A stretch of DNA of 64,000 bases from Penium margaritaceum (Eukaryota; Streptophyta; Zygnematophyceae; Desmidiales; Peniaceae): positions 189,182 to 253,181 of the forward strand of contig SZWC01001599.1 in assembly GCA_023375785.1 (NCBI GenBank), given 5' to 3'. The notes under the pieces are model-generated. The model did no database searches. It was given only the letters and a program-made list of their open reading frames with translations, and was not told the DNA's origin. A program made the position numbers and the translations under genes. Every line of letters starts with the position of its first letter. The first letter of the stretch is position 1. Below are positions 30,414 through 42,002 of this stretch, one piece after another.

Positions 30414-33400
30414 TCATTCTTCATCACTTGCGTTGACCATGCCAATACCTTGCCTGCCCGCCTGGTGGAGATCCTTGTCCAATGGCTTTGTAAGCATGTC
30501 AGCCCGGTTCAGCTTGGTGCCGACATACTCCAGCTCCACTGTTTGCTTGTAGACCAAGTCCTGTGCATAGTGGTAGCGGATCTCGATGTGCTTTGTGCGC
30601 CTGGACAGAACTGGGTTCTTGGACATGTCAATCGCGCTCGTGCTGTCAATCTTGATGATTGTTGCCGTTGCCTGTGGTGCCTTCATCTCAGAGAGCAAGC
30701 TGCGAAGCCACTGCACCTCTTTACACACCTCAACTAATGCAATGTACTCAGCTTCAGCAGTTGACAGAGAGACACACTCCTTCTTGCGACTCGTCCAACT
30801 GACAGTACCTCCATTTAGCATACACACAAAGCTGGAGGTGGATTTTCTGTCGGCGATATTGCCTCCCCAGTCAGCGTCGGTGTAGCACATGAGACGGAGT
30901 GACGCGGATCCAGCGATGCCTCCAAATTGGAGTTCCACGTGTCACGTCCCCTTAAGGTAGGGCATGATGCGCTTCACAGCCTGCCAGTGTAGTGGACCAG
31001 GATTGGCCACAAACCGGCTCACCTGCTCAACAGCATGGGCTATATCTGGCCGGGTGGCGACCATGACATACATCAGACTGCCTACTGCAGACTGATATGG
31101 GATGCCCAGCATGTCAGCGGATGGGGACATGGAGGTGGAGAGCTTGCACTCTGAGCTCATGGGTGTGCTGGCAGGCTTGCAATCTGCCATGTCGTATCGT
31201 TTGAGGATGGAGTCGATGTACTTTGTCAGGTTCAGGCTGATGGTACCTGCGGCTCTGTCACGCTTGATGGCAATGCCAAGGTAGAAGTTAAGAGGACCCA
31301 TGTCCTTCATCTTGAACCTGCTACTCAGCTGCCCCTTGAGATCGTCTAGCAGCTGCGTTGAAGAAGAGCACAGAAGCAGGTCATCGACGTACAAGGCGAC
31401 CAACATAGTCCCTTTGTCGCTCTCATGCACGTACATNCTAGGGTCGTTGTCGCAGTGCATGAAGGACTCCTTGGCCATGAATGTATCCATCTCTTGGTAC
31501 CAAAGTCTTGGCGCTTGTTTTAGCCCATAGAGCGCCTTCACCAGCCTACACACCTTGCCCTCGGGCGTATCAACCCCCTCTGGAACCTCCATCAGCACCT
31601 CCTTGTCAAGTTTGCCATAAAGGAAGGCTGTCTTGACATCCATCTGGTGGACCTCCATGTTCTTGGCAGCAGCAATGGCGAGCATTGACCGGATGGAGGC
31701 AAACGTCACAACGGGAGCAAAGGTCTCATCGTACTCTACGCCAGGCCGTTAAGAGAACCCCTTTGCTACAACCCGTGCCTTGTACTTGTCTATCTTACCA
31801 TCCCGTTTCCTTTTTACTTTCAGCACCCACTTGGAACCCACAACATGAGCGCCGGCAGGTCTGTCCACCAGTACCCATGTCCCATTCTCCTCGATAGAGC
31901 TGAGTTCACTGCGAATTGCTTCATCCCACTCAGCTTTGTCAGGCCGTGCGAGTGCCTCTGCGACAGACGTTGGCTCCTCTTGAACCATGAACGAATAGTT
32001 GAAGCCTGTCCATTCACCCCTATCTGCATCATAATGCTGCTGAGGAACTTTCAGACGTGAACTGCTCCTTGGACCTGCTTCCTGTTGCTGTTGATGTAGA
32101 GGCTGGAGGTTTGTTTTGTCGTCGATGGGGGGGGGGGGTATCCTCCTCATGGTCTGGAGGATCAGATACGTCGAACTCGGAGGCTGACTCCTCCGAGTCA
32201 TCTTCATTAGCTTCTCTCCTTGTTGTAGTACCCAGCCCATGCCATTGTGCTGGTGCTTCGTCTTCCTCCTCAAGAAGAGTGAGCCACTCTCCCTGTTTCG
32301 GAGTATTCACAAGTTCAAGAAGCTCTCCCTTACTCACTGAATGTTTGTGGAAATCCACGTCTTTGCTGCGGATGACCTTCTTAGCTCCTAGGTCCCACAT
32401 TCTATAAGCTCTGTGGACGGTGTCATAGCCGATGAAAATACACTTTTGTGCTCTTGCATCGAGCTTTCCAGGACCCTCACCCGCGTGGACCTTGGCAAAG
32501 CCGGTGCAACCAAACACCTTGAGATGGGAGGCGTCCGGCTTCCTGCCCGACCATGCTTCTTGAGGTGTCTTCAGCTGCGGTGTCTGCTTCTTCTTGCCTC
32601 TCCTTTGCAGAGCTGCTGCAGGTGTGAGGTTCACAAGATACGTAGCCGTGCGTGCTGCTTCAGCCCAGAACCTAGGAGGCAGGTTGGCGTCAAAGAGCAT
32701 GCACCTTGTCATGCCAAGGAGGGTCTGATTCATCCTCTCTGCTACGCCGTTGCTTTGAGGTGAGTAGGGAGTAGTTTTCTGGTGTTCAATGCCCTGTGTC
32801 TTGAGCCAGTCCCTGCAAGCTTCGAACTCTCCCCCATTGTCCGTCCTGAATGCCTTCACCTTCTTTCCACTCTGTCGCTCAACCATAGGGACAAAGGCCT
32901 GCAGATTCTCCTTCACCTCACTTTTCTTTTTGAAAAAGTATATCCAGACCTTCCGGTTGTTGTCGTCGATGCATGTGAGGAAATATCTCCTGCCTCCGTT
33001 GGACGGTATGCGAAAGGGACCACACACGTGAGAGTGGATGAGGTCAAGGGGTGCGAGAGCACGCGTACCATTACGCTTGAAAGGTTTCTTCTTGGCCTTG
33101 CCTTGAAAGCATGGCTCACACAAGATCCCAGCTCCCTCCGCCTCATCACCTAGCTCCATCCCACGCACTAGCTCCTGCTTATCCATGAGTACCAATGTGC
33201 GATGAGCCACGTGCCCAAAGCGCCTGTGCCACAGGTTCTCCGACGATGTGCACTGACTAGAATGAACAGCCTCGGTGGCTGCATTTGCTTCTGGTTTTGT
33301 TGCCAAATCTTCCGGTGCCACTGCTTCCGCTGCCCCCACATGTCCTTCGTCATCAGAGTCTGCATCGTTGCTCTCCCCATCATCACTCCCGGCCAAAGAT

Positions 33401-34662
33401 TCAGCCGTTGATGTTGTCTTGGTTTGCAAGACGTAGAGTCCATCAATGCGAGGGTCCTGTGCAACAACCTTCCTGGCAGGGTAGGAAATACCGATGTCCT
33501 TGGTAGGGACTATCACTGCTTCCTTCTCTGTAAAAACAACTGTCATGCCATGGTCAGTTATCTTAGAGACAGAGAGCAGGTTGGCTGTGAAGGAGGGCAA
33601 GTAGACTACCCCCTCTAGCTTGAGGTCGGAGTCCGCACCGTTGACACCCACTGTGACCAGCTTGTCACTAATCCCCTCAGCTGCCTCAACCTTGCCGTTG
33701 GCGACTCTGAAGTTTTTGTTGCATGGAGCAAGAGAGATGAAGTCTCTCTTCTCGTAGGTGGTGTGCTCGTTTGTACCCGAGTCAAGGCCGTAAGCTCTTG
33801 GCCTGAGTATCGCCCTCCCTTTGTTGGAGGCACACTCGGCCATCAACCTTGTGGGATCCTTCCCACCATGTCCCCCCCGCCATTCATCCTCGTCTCCTCC
33901 CTCCTTCTTGGGTGCCCGGCACTCCCGAGCCCAGTGTCCAGCCTTACCACAGTTATGGCAGTTTCCTTGATGCTTTGGACCCCTTCCACCAGTGCCGTTG
34001 TTTCCCTTGTATCCAGAGGAGGAGGTATTACGAAAGGCACCGCTGCTTTGTGAGGCAAAGGCAGCCATGTTTGCTTCACTACTGCTGTGACGCATGGCTT
34101 CATTCCGCACATACTCCGAGACGGTGGTGTAGGATACTTGCTCTTTGGTCCATCCTCCAATCACTGTGATCATGGGACCCCAGCTCTCCGGCAGCGTCAT
34201 CAGAAAAATCATGGCCTGCATATCGGATTTCAGGTCCCACCCCATGACGTTGGCTTGTTGCAAGAGAGTCTCAAACTTCTGCATAAAGGCGGAGACATCC
34301 TCCCCTTCACCAAGCCTCATACTAATGAGGTTTTGCAGAATGAAGAGACGGTTGGCAAGTGAGGAGGACTGAAACACCTTGCTCAGTTTGGCGTATGTCG
34401 CGGCTGCCACTGTACAACCGCTGATGTGTGAGAGGACTGAGGGTTGTATGGAGGACACGAGAACGGCAAGAGCCTTCTTGTTGAGCTTGACCCATGCCAC
34501 AAGGTCAGCACCCTCCTCCTTTGGTGCTGGGATAGTTCCGTCAAGATATCCTAGCAAGTCTCTATAATCCATGATGATCTCAAACTGCCACTTCCAGAGC
34601 GCAAACCCCTCTCCATCAAACTTGAGGATGGGAGAATGATTCCCTGGTTGCCATCCCCACAC
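30414..34662 (-). pseudogene. copia family 2 copy a polyprotein
   Basis: An 877-codon frame (34662-32029) encodes gag, a complete nucleocapsid finger CHNCGKAGHWAREC (about residue 234), protease with YGLDSGTNEHTT (about 291), and the pre-integrase zinc region. In integrase the expected HSD reads HSH (about 541), while DNGGEF (about 607) and NGVAERMNQ (about 642) are intact. The frame is then lost at a run of 12 G (32127-32138). RT and RNase H follow, with active site YVDDLLLCSS (about 31385), broken only by TAA at 31749 and TGA at 30942. No ATG is in frame at the start: a TAG immediately precedes the GTG at 34662, and an ATG ten bases further on is in another frame. Confidence 0.95.
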
Positions 34663-34976
34663 CTACAACTGCTACAGCTGCTGCACCTGTTGCTGATGCC
34701 GATGCACCTGTGTTTGAGGCCGTTGTAGGCTGTTGGTGAGAAGAGGCAACTGCTGGCCCTCTTCACTTTGGCTGGTGCAAGCAGATGTAGGCTGATGTAG
34801 GCTGATGTAGGCTGATGTAGGCTGATGTCAGCTCCCAAGGCAGAAAGGTGCAGATGTGTTGCATTCCCCTCTGGCTGATGATTGACCTACAAACAGAGAG
34901 GATGGGTGAGAGCGAAGGCGCTCTCACTGCTTGTGACTTTGGCGGTTGCGTGCGTGAAACTTCTCTAACCAGAGGA
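34663..34976 (-). other. leader of copia family 2 copy a with 10-bp tandem repeats
   Basis: Untranslated leader between PBS and gag. On the plus strand 34781-34830 is five copies of a 10-bp unit (GCTGATGTAG, first and last imperfect), which places stop codons at shifting frames. No other feature was found. Confidence 0.75.
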
Positions 34977-34991
34977 GTGGGCCCATAACCC
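34977..34991 (-). promoter_or_regulatory. half-tRNA-type primer binding site of copia family 2
   Basis: The element strand after the LTR end TAACA and two A bases reads GGGTTATGGGCCCAC. Like the copia family 1 site at 16281, it complements the anticodon arm of initiator tRNA-Met and not its 3' end. The surrounding LTR and leader are unrelated between the two families. Confidence 0.85.
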
Positions 34992-34993
34992 TT

Positions 34994-35242
34994 TGTTAGC
35001 TACTGAGCTAACCACCTCCGGAAGAGAAGCCGCGAAACCAAAAAAGCTCACAAAGGTTTTTACACCTTCTTCCTTTGCAGGTATGTGTCGTGCACCCCAA
35101 ACTTAATCAGGCATACACTTCACCTTCAAGAGTACTAACGCCTTAGCATTACATCTCAAGAAGAGCTCAAGTCGTCAATACGCAAGAGAGCATCAAGCAA
35201 GGGTTAATTGATCAGCATGCAAGACAAGTCCTTTTATAGCTG
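34994..35242 (-). repeat. right (5') LTR of copia family 2 copy a, cut by gap
   Basis: 249 bases matching 29725-29973 with nine substitutions. The rest of the LTR is in the run of N that starts at 35243. Confidence 0.93.
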
Positions 35243-35696
35243 NNNNNNNNNNNNNNNNNNNNNNNNNNNNNNNNNNNNNNNNNNNNNNNNNNNNNNNNNN
35301 NNNNNNNNNNNNNNNNNNNNNNNNNNNNNNNNNNNNNNNNNNNNNNNNNNNNNNNNNNNNNNNNNNNNNNNNNNNNNNNNNNNNNNNNNNNNNNNNNNNN
35401 NNNNNNNNNNNNNNNNNNNNNNNNNNNNNNNNNNNNNNNNNNNNNNNNNNNNNNNNNNNNNNNNNNNNNNNNNNNNNNNNNNNNNNNNNNNNNNNNNNNN
35501 NNNNNNNNNNNNNNNNNNNNNNNNNNNNNNNNNNNNNNNNNNNNNNNNNNNNNNNNNNNNNNNNNNNNNNNNNNNNNNNNNNNNNNNNNNNNNNNNNNNN
35601 NNNNNNNNNNNNNNNNNNNNNNNNNNNNNNNNNNNNNNNNNNNNNNNNNNNNNNNNNNNNNNNNNNNNNNNNNNNNNNNNNNNNNNNNNNNNNNNN
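35243..35696. other. assembly gap
   Basis: 454 undetermined bases. The left edge is inside the copia family 2 LTR (about 400 bases of it should follow). The right edge is a run of 12 G. Confidence 0.99.
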
Positions 35697-36185
35697 GGGG
35701 GGGGGGGGTTGACGACAGGGTCCGGGTCGACCTCCACCACCTCAGGAGGTTTTATGCCATTACTGAGGCACCAAAACCCCCCGTCTCCTGTTTTTTTCTT
35801 GCCCGTACTTTGATGCCCACCACCCCCGTCGGCCAGGCCTGTGAAGCCTAATGTTGACATTTTGCTGTCCATTTGCACCTAGGGTTTCACCTAGTGCCTT
35901 CCTACACCCTCCCTAGTGTGTGATAATGGCTAGTGCCTGCACCCGAAGTCTTTTTTCTAAGGCACATCGTCATTGCCCGGGCCACCCGGCCGGGGTCTAA
36001 CAACACTAATGGCCTCACAAGCATCAGTGCAGCAGTAGTAGCAGTACCTGCAGCCAAAGCAGCAGGGGCATCAGCAGCAGGGGCAGCAGCAATAGGTACA
36101 GAAGGTGTAAAAGCAAACCCCTAGCACCTTAGCCTCTAGGACGGGCAGACCTCTCATGCAGGACACACTGAACACGTGAGGATGG
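35697..36185. other. 5' flank of hAT-1
   Basis: It starts with 12 G after the gap. It contains a Gly/Pro-rich open frame on both strands and, from 36030, AGC-type triplets that would encode Ala- or Gln-rich sequence leading toward the transposase. No TIR was identified, since the element end is probably in the gap. Confidence 0.5.
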
Positions 36186-37527
36186 GTGGAAAAGCGCAAA
36201 GCCAAGCTGGCCGTGATCTAGACAGCTTTCACATGGTTGGTCATTGATGGTGAGCCACGTGATGCGTGCACGCTGTGTTTGAAGGGGACCTTTGCGCTCA
36301 GCCAAGGCAACACATCAGGCATGTGGAAACAGCTACGGCTTGACCACAAGGAAAAACACAAGGATTTGAAGGCGTTGGACGTTCAGCAAAGCCTCCTCAA
36401 TGCAACAACGGCAGCAGTAGACGATGTAGCCAAGGTGGACTGTACAAACACGAAAGTTGCACGTGGTGCCGCGGGTGTGGGACTGGTTTTCAACAAGAAG
36501 TACTTCCTATGCTGCATCTGGAAGCATGTTGTGGACAGAAATCAAATTTTCTTCAGCATCGAATCCTTTTGGCTGCGGCAAGCTTTCCTCCACTGCAACC
36601 CTTTTGCTATCTTGCCTGGTAGGATCATACTGACGTGGCTGTTGAAGAACGAAGCTGCTGCATTTCATAAGAAGCTCTGGAAGATGTTCTTGGAGGTGGT
36701 TTTAGGTGTCTGTTTCACGACCAATGGTTGGCAATCTGACGCCAATCACAAGTACTTGGGTGTGACGGTGCACTAGATTGCAGACTGGTAGATGCAGAGT
36801 GTGGCCTTGGCCTTCCCGTCTTGCAATGATGATGCCACAGCCGCCACTGTCTTTGACTTGTTCGCTGCTGCTATGAAGGAGTGGGAGCTTTGGGACAAGA
36901 TCTATTGTGTGAAAATGGGCAACGGCAGTGTGAATGAATCCATGGTGGACAATGTTTTGGTGCTGCAGATAGACAGGTTTGGCAAGGATGGCCACATCTG
37001 ATGCATGGGCCATATTTTGAACTTAGCTGTGAAAGACTTGATTGTAGTGGAGCAGGTGGAGGAGCACCTTCGGGTGGCCCGAGACATAGTTCACTATGTG
37101 AACAGGTCTCCAAAGCGTGAGCAGTCACTCATGAACGCTTGTGAGGCCCGCGACGTCAACTACCTCTCCTTGCACCCTGACACTCCCACGAGATGGAACA
37201 GTACATTTGACATGTGTGAGAGGGTGGTGAGGATAAAAGAGGTGCTCGACGAGTGGCTCCAGTCCCAGTGGGCAGGTTTGGGAGCTGCCAGGCATGGTGA
37301 TAGCAGTTTTGAAGCCATTCAAGGGCTTCATCGAAGATGTCAGTGGGCAGGAGTACCCAAACCTCTCACTTGTGGTGCCATTCTTCAGCACCATCTTGCA
37401 GAAACTTCACATCTGGCACGTGAACAATACCAAAGCAGCAGGAAAGAAGTGGAAGAAGGCAAGTCTTGACAGCAAAGAGAAGCTACTGTGGACGCTGTAG
37501 CAAGGGCTTGCCAGAACAGTGGACAAG

Positions 37528-37687
37528 GTGAGAGACCGGTCGTGGTGGTGTTGGTGGTGGTGGTGGAGGTGGTGGTGTTGATGTGGGTGTTGGAGGAGAT
37601 GGTGTTCAGTTTCTGTAGGTTTGCATGCTTTTCCTTGATGTTGTCTTACGTCTCTTTTCTTTTGTTTTTGTGATTATGGTACTACAG
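37528..37687 (+). other. intron 1 of hAT-1
   Basis: GTGAGAGACC…GGTACTACAG, 160 bp, with GT-AG ends. Removing it joins ARTVDK to LEKYVKKYSICHV in the same frame (phase 0), as expected for the region before the DPR motif. The intron is rich in GTG/GGT triplets. Confidence 0.72.
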
Positions 37688-37783
37688 CTTGAGAAGTACG
37701 TCAAGAAGTACAGCATCTGCCATGTGGTCGCGATAGTCGTCGATCCACGGTTCCGGTTCCGAATCTTCGACCACGTGCACAAG

Positions 37784-37978
37784 GTACAACAAGCGAGGGG
37801 GTGGTGAAGGCGGTGGTGATGGTGATGTTGATGGCGTGGGTCTTGCGCCCTAGTTGCGCACTAGATGTACCCTAGTTGTTGGTGGTGGGTGTGGTTCTTT
37901 GCATTTACAAGGTGCTTTTAGCATCCTCATCTGAACTGACTTGTTTTGTCTTATCTTTCCATCATATGTTATATGCAG
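37784..37978 (+). other. intron 2 of hAT-1
   Basis: GTACAACAAG…TTATATGCAG, 195 bp, GT-AG, phase 0. It joins FRIFDHVHK to LLGIKSTVELEVKVLDLF. A pyrimidine stretch (TTGTCTTATCTTTCC) lies before the acceptor. Confidence 0.75.
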
Positions 37979-38930
37979 CTTCTGGGCATCAAATCAACGG
38001 TGGAGCTCGAGGTCAAGGTGCTTGATTTATTCAAGCCCTAATTTGCCAAGGTACAGGAAAAACGGAGGGCTGTGGCTGAAGAAGCAGAGGTTGCTGCCGC
38101 AGCAGAGGCAGCAGAGGTAGTAGGAGAAGATGCTGAGAATGATGACGACATGATGGCAATGTCTACCAACATGCCCGCAACAGCAGCAGTCGTAAACAGC
38201 AGTAGCCAGCAGCTGGGTAGTCCAGCAATAGCCGCAAAGAAGGGGCGCAGGAAGCAGAGGTGAGAGAGCATGCTGGAGGCCACACTACTAGACCCGATAG
38301 ACGAGCTGTACAAAGAGCCAAAACCGGCTGTGCAAGTGGTGGTAAAGGACACGATCAAAGATGAGGTTGACTTGTACAAGTAGGAGGCAAGAGGAGGTTG
38401 GTGTTTCGCAGTTATGCAAGGACAAATGTACCAGCTACCCAACATTGGCCATGGTAGTGCAAGATGTGCTTGCCATACCAGCAACAAGCACACCCTCTGA
38501 GCGCATGTTTTTTCTAGGGGACAGAGTTGTGACTGACTTCCGTCATTCATTGTCCCAGCTGACTGTCCAGGATTTTCTGTGCCTCAAAACGTGGGTCAAC
38601 AATCCTGCACTTAGGAATTCTCCAGTGGCACCCAATGAGACTGTGGCTGTGGAGCTGGTTGAGATTGAGGAGAAGGAGAAGGCAGCAAGGCAAGCAGCGA
38701 GGAGAGCCATGAAATTAGATCAGAAGCAGGACAAGGCTGCTGCAAATGGTGATGATGGAGTGAAAGAGGATGCACATGGGGATGAAGACAAAGACGACGA
38801 TGAGGAAGATGACAGTAGTACAGAGGACTGAGAGGAGGATGAGATTGACGAGGATGGGAATGATGATAATGATGGTGGCTTTGTCACGGGGGAGAAGGAT
38901 GACAATGACGATGGTCTAGAGATGAACTAG

Positions 38931-39572
38931 TGTCTTGACATGCTTCAAAACAAGTTCTTTTCCAGTGTATGCTTCTGTTTCAGCCTATTTCTTTGAGTCC
39001 ATTTTCAATCCATGTTTCTGTTCCGGACCACAGCCCTTCTTCAGTGATTGGAAATGACATAGTCGATGGATAACTTTGAGTGTTACAACAAGTGTAAAAA
39101 CTGAATCAGTTTGTAATAGTGTTACAAGATTAGGTTAGCATAAGCTACACAAAGAACACATCCATAGATGATACACTTTGAACTGTGGTGATGGTGCAGA
39201 TAGACTAGGTTGAGGACTTACGCATACTGTGGTACAATGGCTTATAGGTTTTGCTATGGGTGCAGGAGTAAAGGTGTAGTTGGTGATGAATTGTTGAATT
39301 GGGTGCATTACTGTTTGTGTTGGTGGTGGTGGTGGTCATGGTGCTTGTGGTGGTGGTGGTACAGCGGTTGGTGCTAGTGGTGTGGTGGAGGTGTACAGGT
39401 GGTGGTGGTGTGGTGATGGTGGTGAAGCAGTTGGAGGCGGTGGTGGTCCAGTCTCGCGAGTCCCAGTACTCGGACTTGCAAGACTCCAGACTCGCGATTC
39501 TGAGACCGTAATCGCAATTCTGATTCTAGACCCTGTCTCGGTCCCGTGAGTCCAAGTCTGCTGCTATGATCC
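38931..39572. other. 3' flank and subterminal region of hAT-1
   Basis: An AT-richer untranslated-like stretch to 39300, then an irregular GTG/GGT microsatellite (39313-39445). From 39465 to 39570 come clustered short GACTC/GAGTC-type words (CTCGCGAGTCCC, GACTCCAGACTCGCG, GTGAGTCCAAGTC). Such subterminal word clusters are typical of hAT ends. They stop where copia integrase sequence starts, but no TIR or TSD could be fixed. Confidence 0.55.
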
Positions 39573-42002
39573 TGAGACCGGTCCCATTTACACCCTTCGT
39601 ACCTTCCTCGGTATCTCCCCGCGGTCAATGGCCTGGCGCTTTTGGGATCCTTCTTGCCTTCACATAGTCAAGTCTCGAGATACTCTCTTCTTTGAGGCTC
39701 TCACCTACTACAACTTGTCCAGCATTCTGTCACTGGCCGCCGACAACGTTCCTACTTGTGTGGCCTCCCGGCGGATGAGGGAGTCTAGTCCTGCAGATGG
39801 ATCCGTTCGGCCCCCCTCACTTGCGGTCCGGTCTTCGGTTGCTGACGGTCCGGCCATCGTGGCTATGGGTCCGGTAGCCTCATCAGTCCCCTTTAGCACA
39901 CCTGATCTTGTGCCGGTGTCAGACCCCTCTAGCACACCTGATCCCATACAACTGTCGGTCCCCTCTGACACACCAGATCCTGTGCTTGTGTAAGACCCTT
40001 CTGGCACACCTGGTCCCATGCTGGTGTTAGACCCCTCTGGCACACCTGATCTCGTACAAGCATCATTCCCCTCTGGCACACCTGAGCTTATGCCAGTGTC
40101 AGTCCCCTCTGACACACCCACTCCCGTGCATGCACCTGTTTCCCATGCCGCTGTGGCCTAGTAGCATTCTTTACAACTTGAGGTGAGTGCCTAAGCATCG
40201 GGCTACTGCTGCAAGCCCAGTGGTCATCTCTGATCATTGGCCTCTAGGGGTCAGTAGACTGCTGACTTAGTGCCTAGAATCCCAACTCGTAGTGTTGAGA
40301 GAGTCGAGCATGGAACAAAGGCCCTTGGCTTGAGATTCCAGGAAGAATACACTGAGGTGCATCCAGCATGCCAGTTGGCAACAAGTCGGTCTCCCGAGAG
40401 TTCTTGGTCGTTTGTGATGATGCAACCGACCCTGTTGTGATCAGAACAAGTCCTGAGGCATGTGACCTAGGCACCCGGAGCCCTCCCTTGATGACGCCTG
40501 ATCTAGGCAATTTGAAGGAGGCACTCTCAGGAAAGGATGTAGACTTGTGGTGTTATTCTTATGAGGATTAGCTGAGAGCTATCCGTGAGCACGGTGTCTA
40601 TGAGCTTGTCGACCCCCCGCCTGGGCGGATAGTTGTCTAGGCGAAGTGGGTCTTTCGCAAGAAGGTGACGCCTCATGGTACACTGGCTTGCTACAAGGCT
40701 CGATTGATGGCCAAGGGGTTCGCGCAAGTAGAAGGGCTAGATTTCACTAACACCTTTGCACCCATTGGCCGCATGACCACCACTCACGCTATTTTTGTGG
40801 TTGTTGCTCACCACGACTCGGAGCTGTGCTAGGTGGACGTGAACAACGCGTTCCTCCATGGTACCTTAGAGGAGGAGATCTACATGGTCCAGACACCTAG
40901 ATTTGAGGTTGGTGATAAGGTATGGCGCTTGTGCAAGGCCTTGTACGGCTTAAAACAGTAACCCAGGTGCTCAAACTTGGAGACCACCGGCACACTGACA
41001 TGTGCCGGTTATGTGCAGAGTGACACTAACACATCCCTCTTTCTTAGATGGACATCTGAGAGCCTCACCGTCATCCTGGTCTACGTGGATGCCCTCCTGA
41101 TTCTATGGAGGTCGTGAAGAATGCCAAGGAACTCCTTCGGCTACCTACAGGATGAAGGACCTGCAGCTGTATTTATTGGGATGGATATCGTGCTTGATCA
41201 TCAACTTCAGAAACTCTTGTTGCATCAGGAACATTACGCCCACGTTGTAAGGGAGCGGTTTGCTGACCTCCTTGGTGCATTTCCCACAGCCTCCACCCCC
41301 ATCACACTTGATGGATAGGATGTTCTGAAGATGGATGATCGAGCAGAGCTCGGGGAGACCCTGGACGTGATTCTATGCTTACGCCTGATTGGCTCTTTGA
41401 TGTACTTGACCACTTCCACATTACCCAAAGTTGCCGTCGCCGTCAACCTCCTTGCACGGTTTTCATAGTGTCCTTGGGCAAGAGCCCTTCACGCGGCTGT
41501 GTGAGTAGTCCGGTACGTGGTGTCTACACCATACCTCGGACTGTGTTTCTACAACAGTGTTTGATGGTAGTCGACGGCTACATAGACAGTGACTGGGTGT
41601 GGAGTCCTGATGGGCGTAGTCCGACAGGCAATGTGTTCCTACTTGGTGGCACTACTATGTCATGGTCCAGCGGCAAGCAGGGTTGCATTGCACTTAGCTC
41701 ATGAGAGGCTAAGTATGTTGCTGAGGGGGCTAAGGCTGCTGGGCCGATGTGGCTGCAACGTCTACTTTTTGGGTTGTGTCAGTCTGTCCCTTTTTTCCAT
41801 CTACGCTCTAACAACCAGATTTCTCTTGTCATTACAAATAACTCTGGTGTGTTTCATGCACGTTGTTTTTAAGCATCACTTTGTGCGTGATCTTGTGGAG
41901 CGACAGGTGATCTCCGTCATCTGGGTGGGCACGGAGATGCAGCGGGCTGACTTCTTCACCTAGGCACTTGCTTGCGGAAATTTCATGGTGTCCATTTGCC
42001 CT
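39573..42002 (+). pseudogene. copia family 3 copy a: integrase end, linker, RT, RNase H
   Basis: It begins in the integrase C-terminus (AWRFWDPSCLHIVKSRDTLF, about 39633), then a Pro/Ser/Thr linker with seven 12-residue repeats (39886-40137). RT follows: AKWVFRKKVTPHGTLACYKA (about 40639), [20 protein letters not shown] (about 40834), [12 protein letters not shown]. The active site VILVYVDALL has Ala for the second Asp of YVDD (about 41075). RNase H motifs are YIDSDWVWSPDGRSPTGNVF (about 41579) and HFVRDLVERQ (about 41878). The 3' end has lost the usual polypurine tract. Multiple stops make it inactive. It shares its LTR with copy b. Confidence 0.9.
39886..40137 (+). repeat. 36-bp minisatellite, 7 copies (12-residue repeat)
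   Basis: In frame with the polyprotein, units such as DPSSTPDPIQLS, DPSGTPDLVQAS and VPSDTPTPVHAP repeat seven times with period 36. The array lies in the linker between integrase and RT. Copy c has a 36-bp array with different sequence in the same place (58312-58840). Confidence 0.9.

Larger units (their letters stand above)
29725..35242 (-). mobile_element. copia family 2 copy a (nearly intact)
   Basis: Minus-strand Ty1/copia element: 5' LTR (right, running into the gap), half-tRNA-type PBS, leader, gag-protease-integrase-RT-RNase H, polypurine tract and 3' LTR (left). The two LTRs differ at nine positions in the 249 bases that can be compared, so this is among the youngest insertions here. 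It has interrupted the integrase of copia family 4. Confidence 0.93.
36186..38930 (+). pseudogene. hAT-1 transposase pseudogene
   Basis: hAT transposases cut and paste DNA and leave 8-bp target duplications. Domains in order: a BED-type zinc finger (CTLC at about 36270, with the His pair in LDHKEKH), GWQSDANHKYLGVTVH (about 36728), CMGHILNLAVKDLIVVEQ (about 37002) and DTPTRWNSTFDMCERVVRIK (about 37182). FKGFIEDVSGQEYPNLSLVV (about 37315) and VVAIVVDPRFRFRIFDHVHK (about 37723) follow. The C-terminal dimerisation domain reads YPTLAMVVQDVLAIP, TSTPSERMFF (about 38425-38510). An Asp/Glu-rich tail ends at 38930. Stops at about 36774, 36787, 36999, 37498 and 38258 and frameshifts disable it. Two introns keep the frame (see below). 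Confidence 0.88.

Noticed and set aside
35208-35878. Open frames spanning the run of N
   Set aside because: Undetermined bases contain no stops, so the frames are artefacts. The same applies to 52246-53109.
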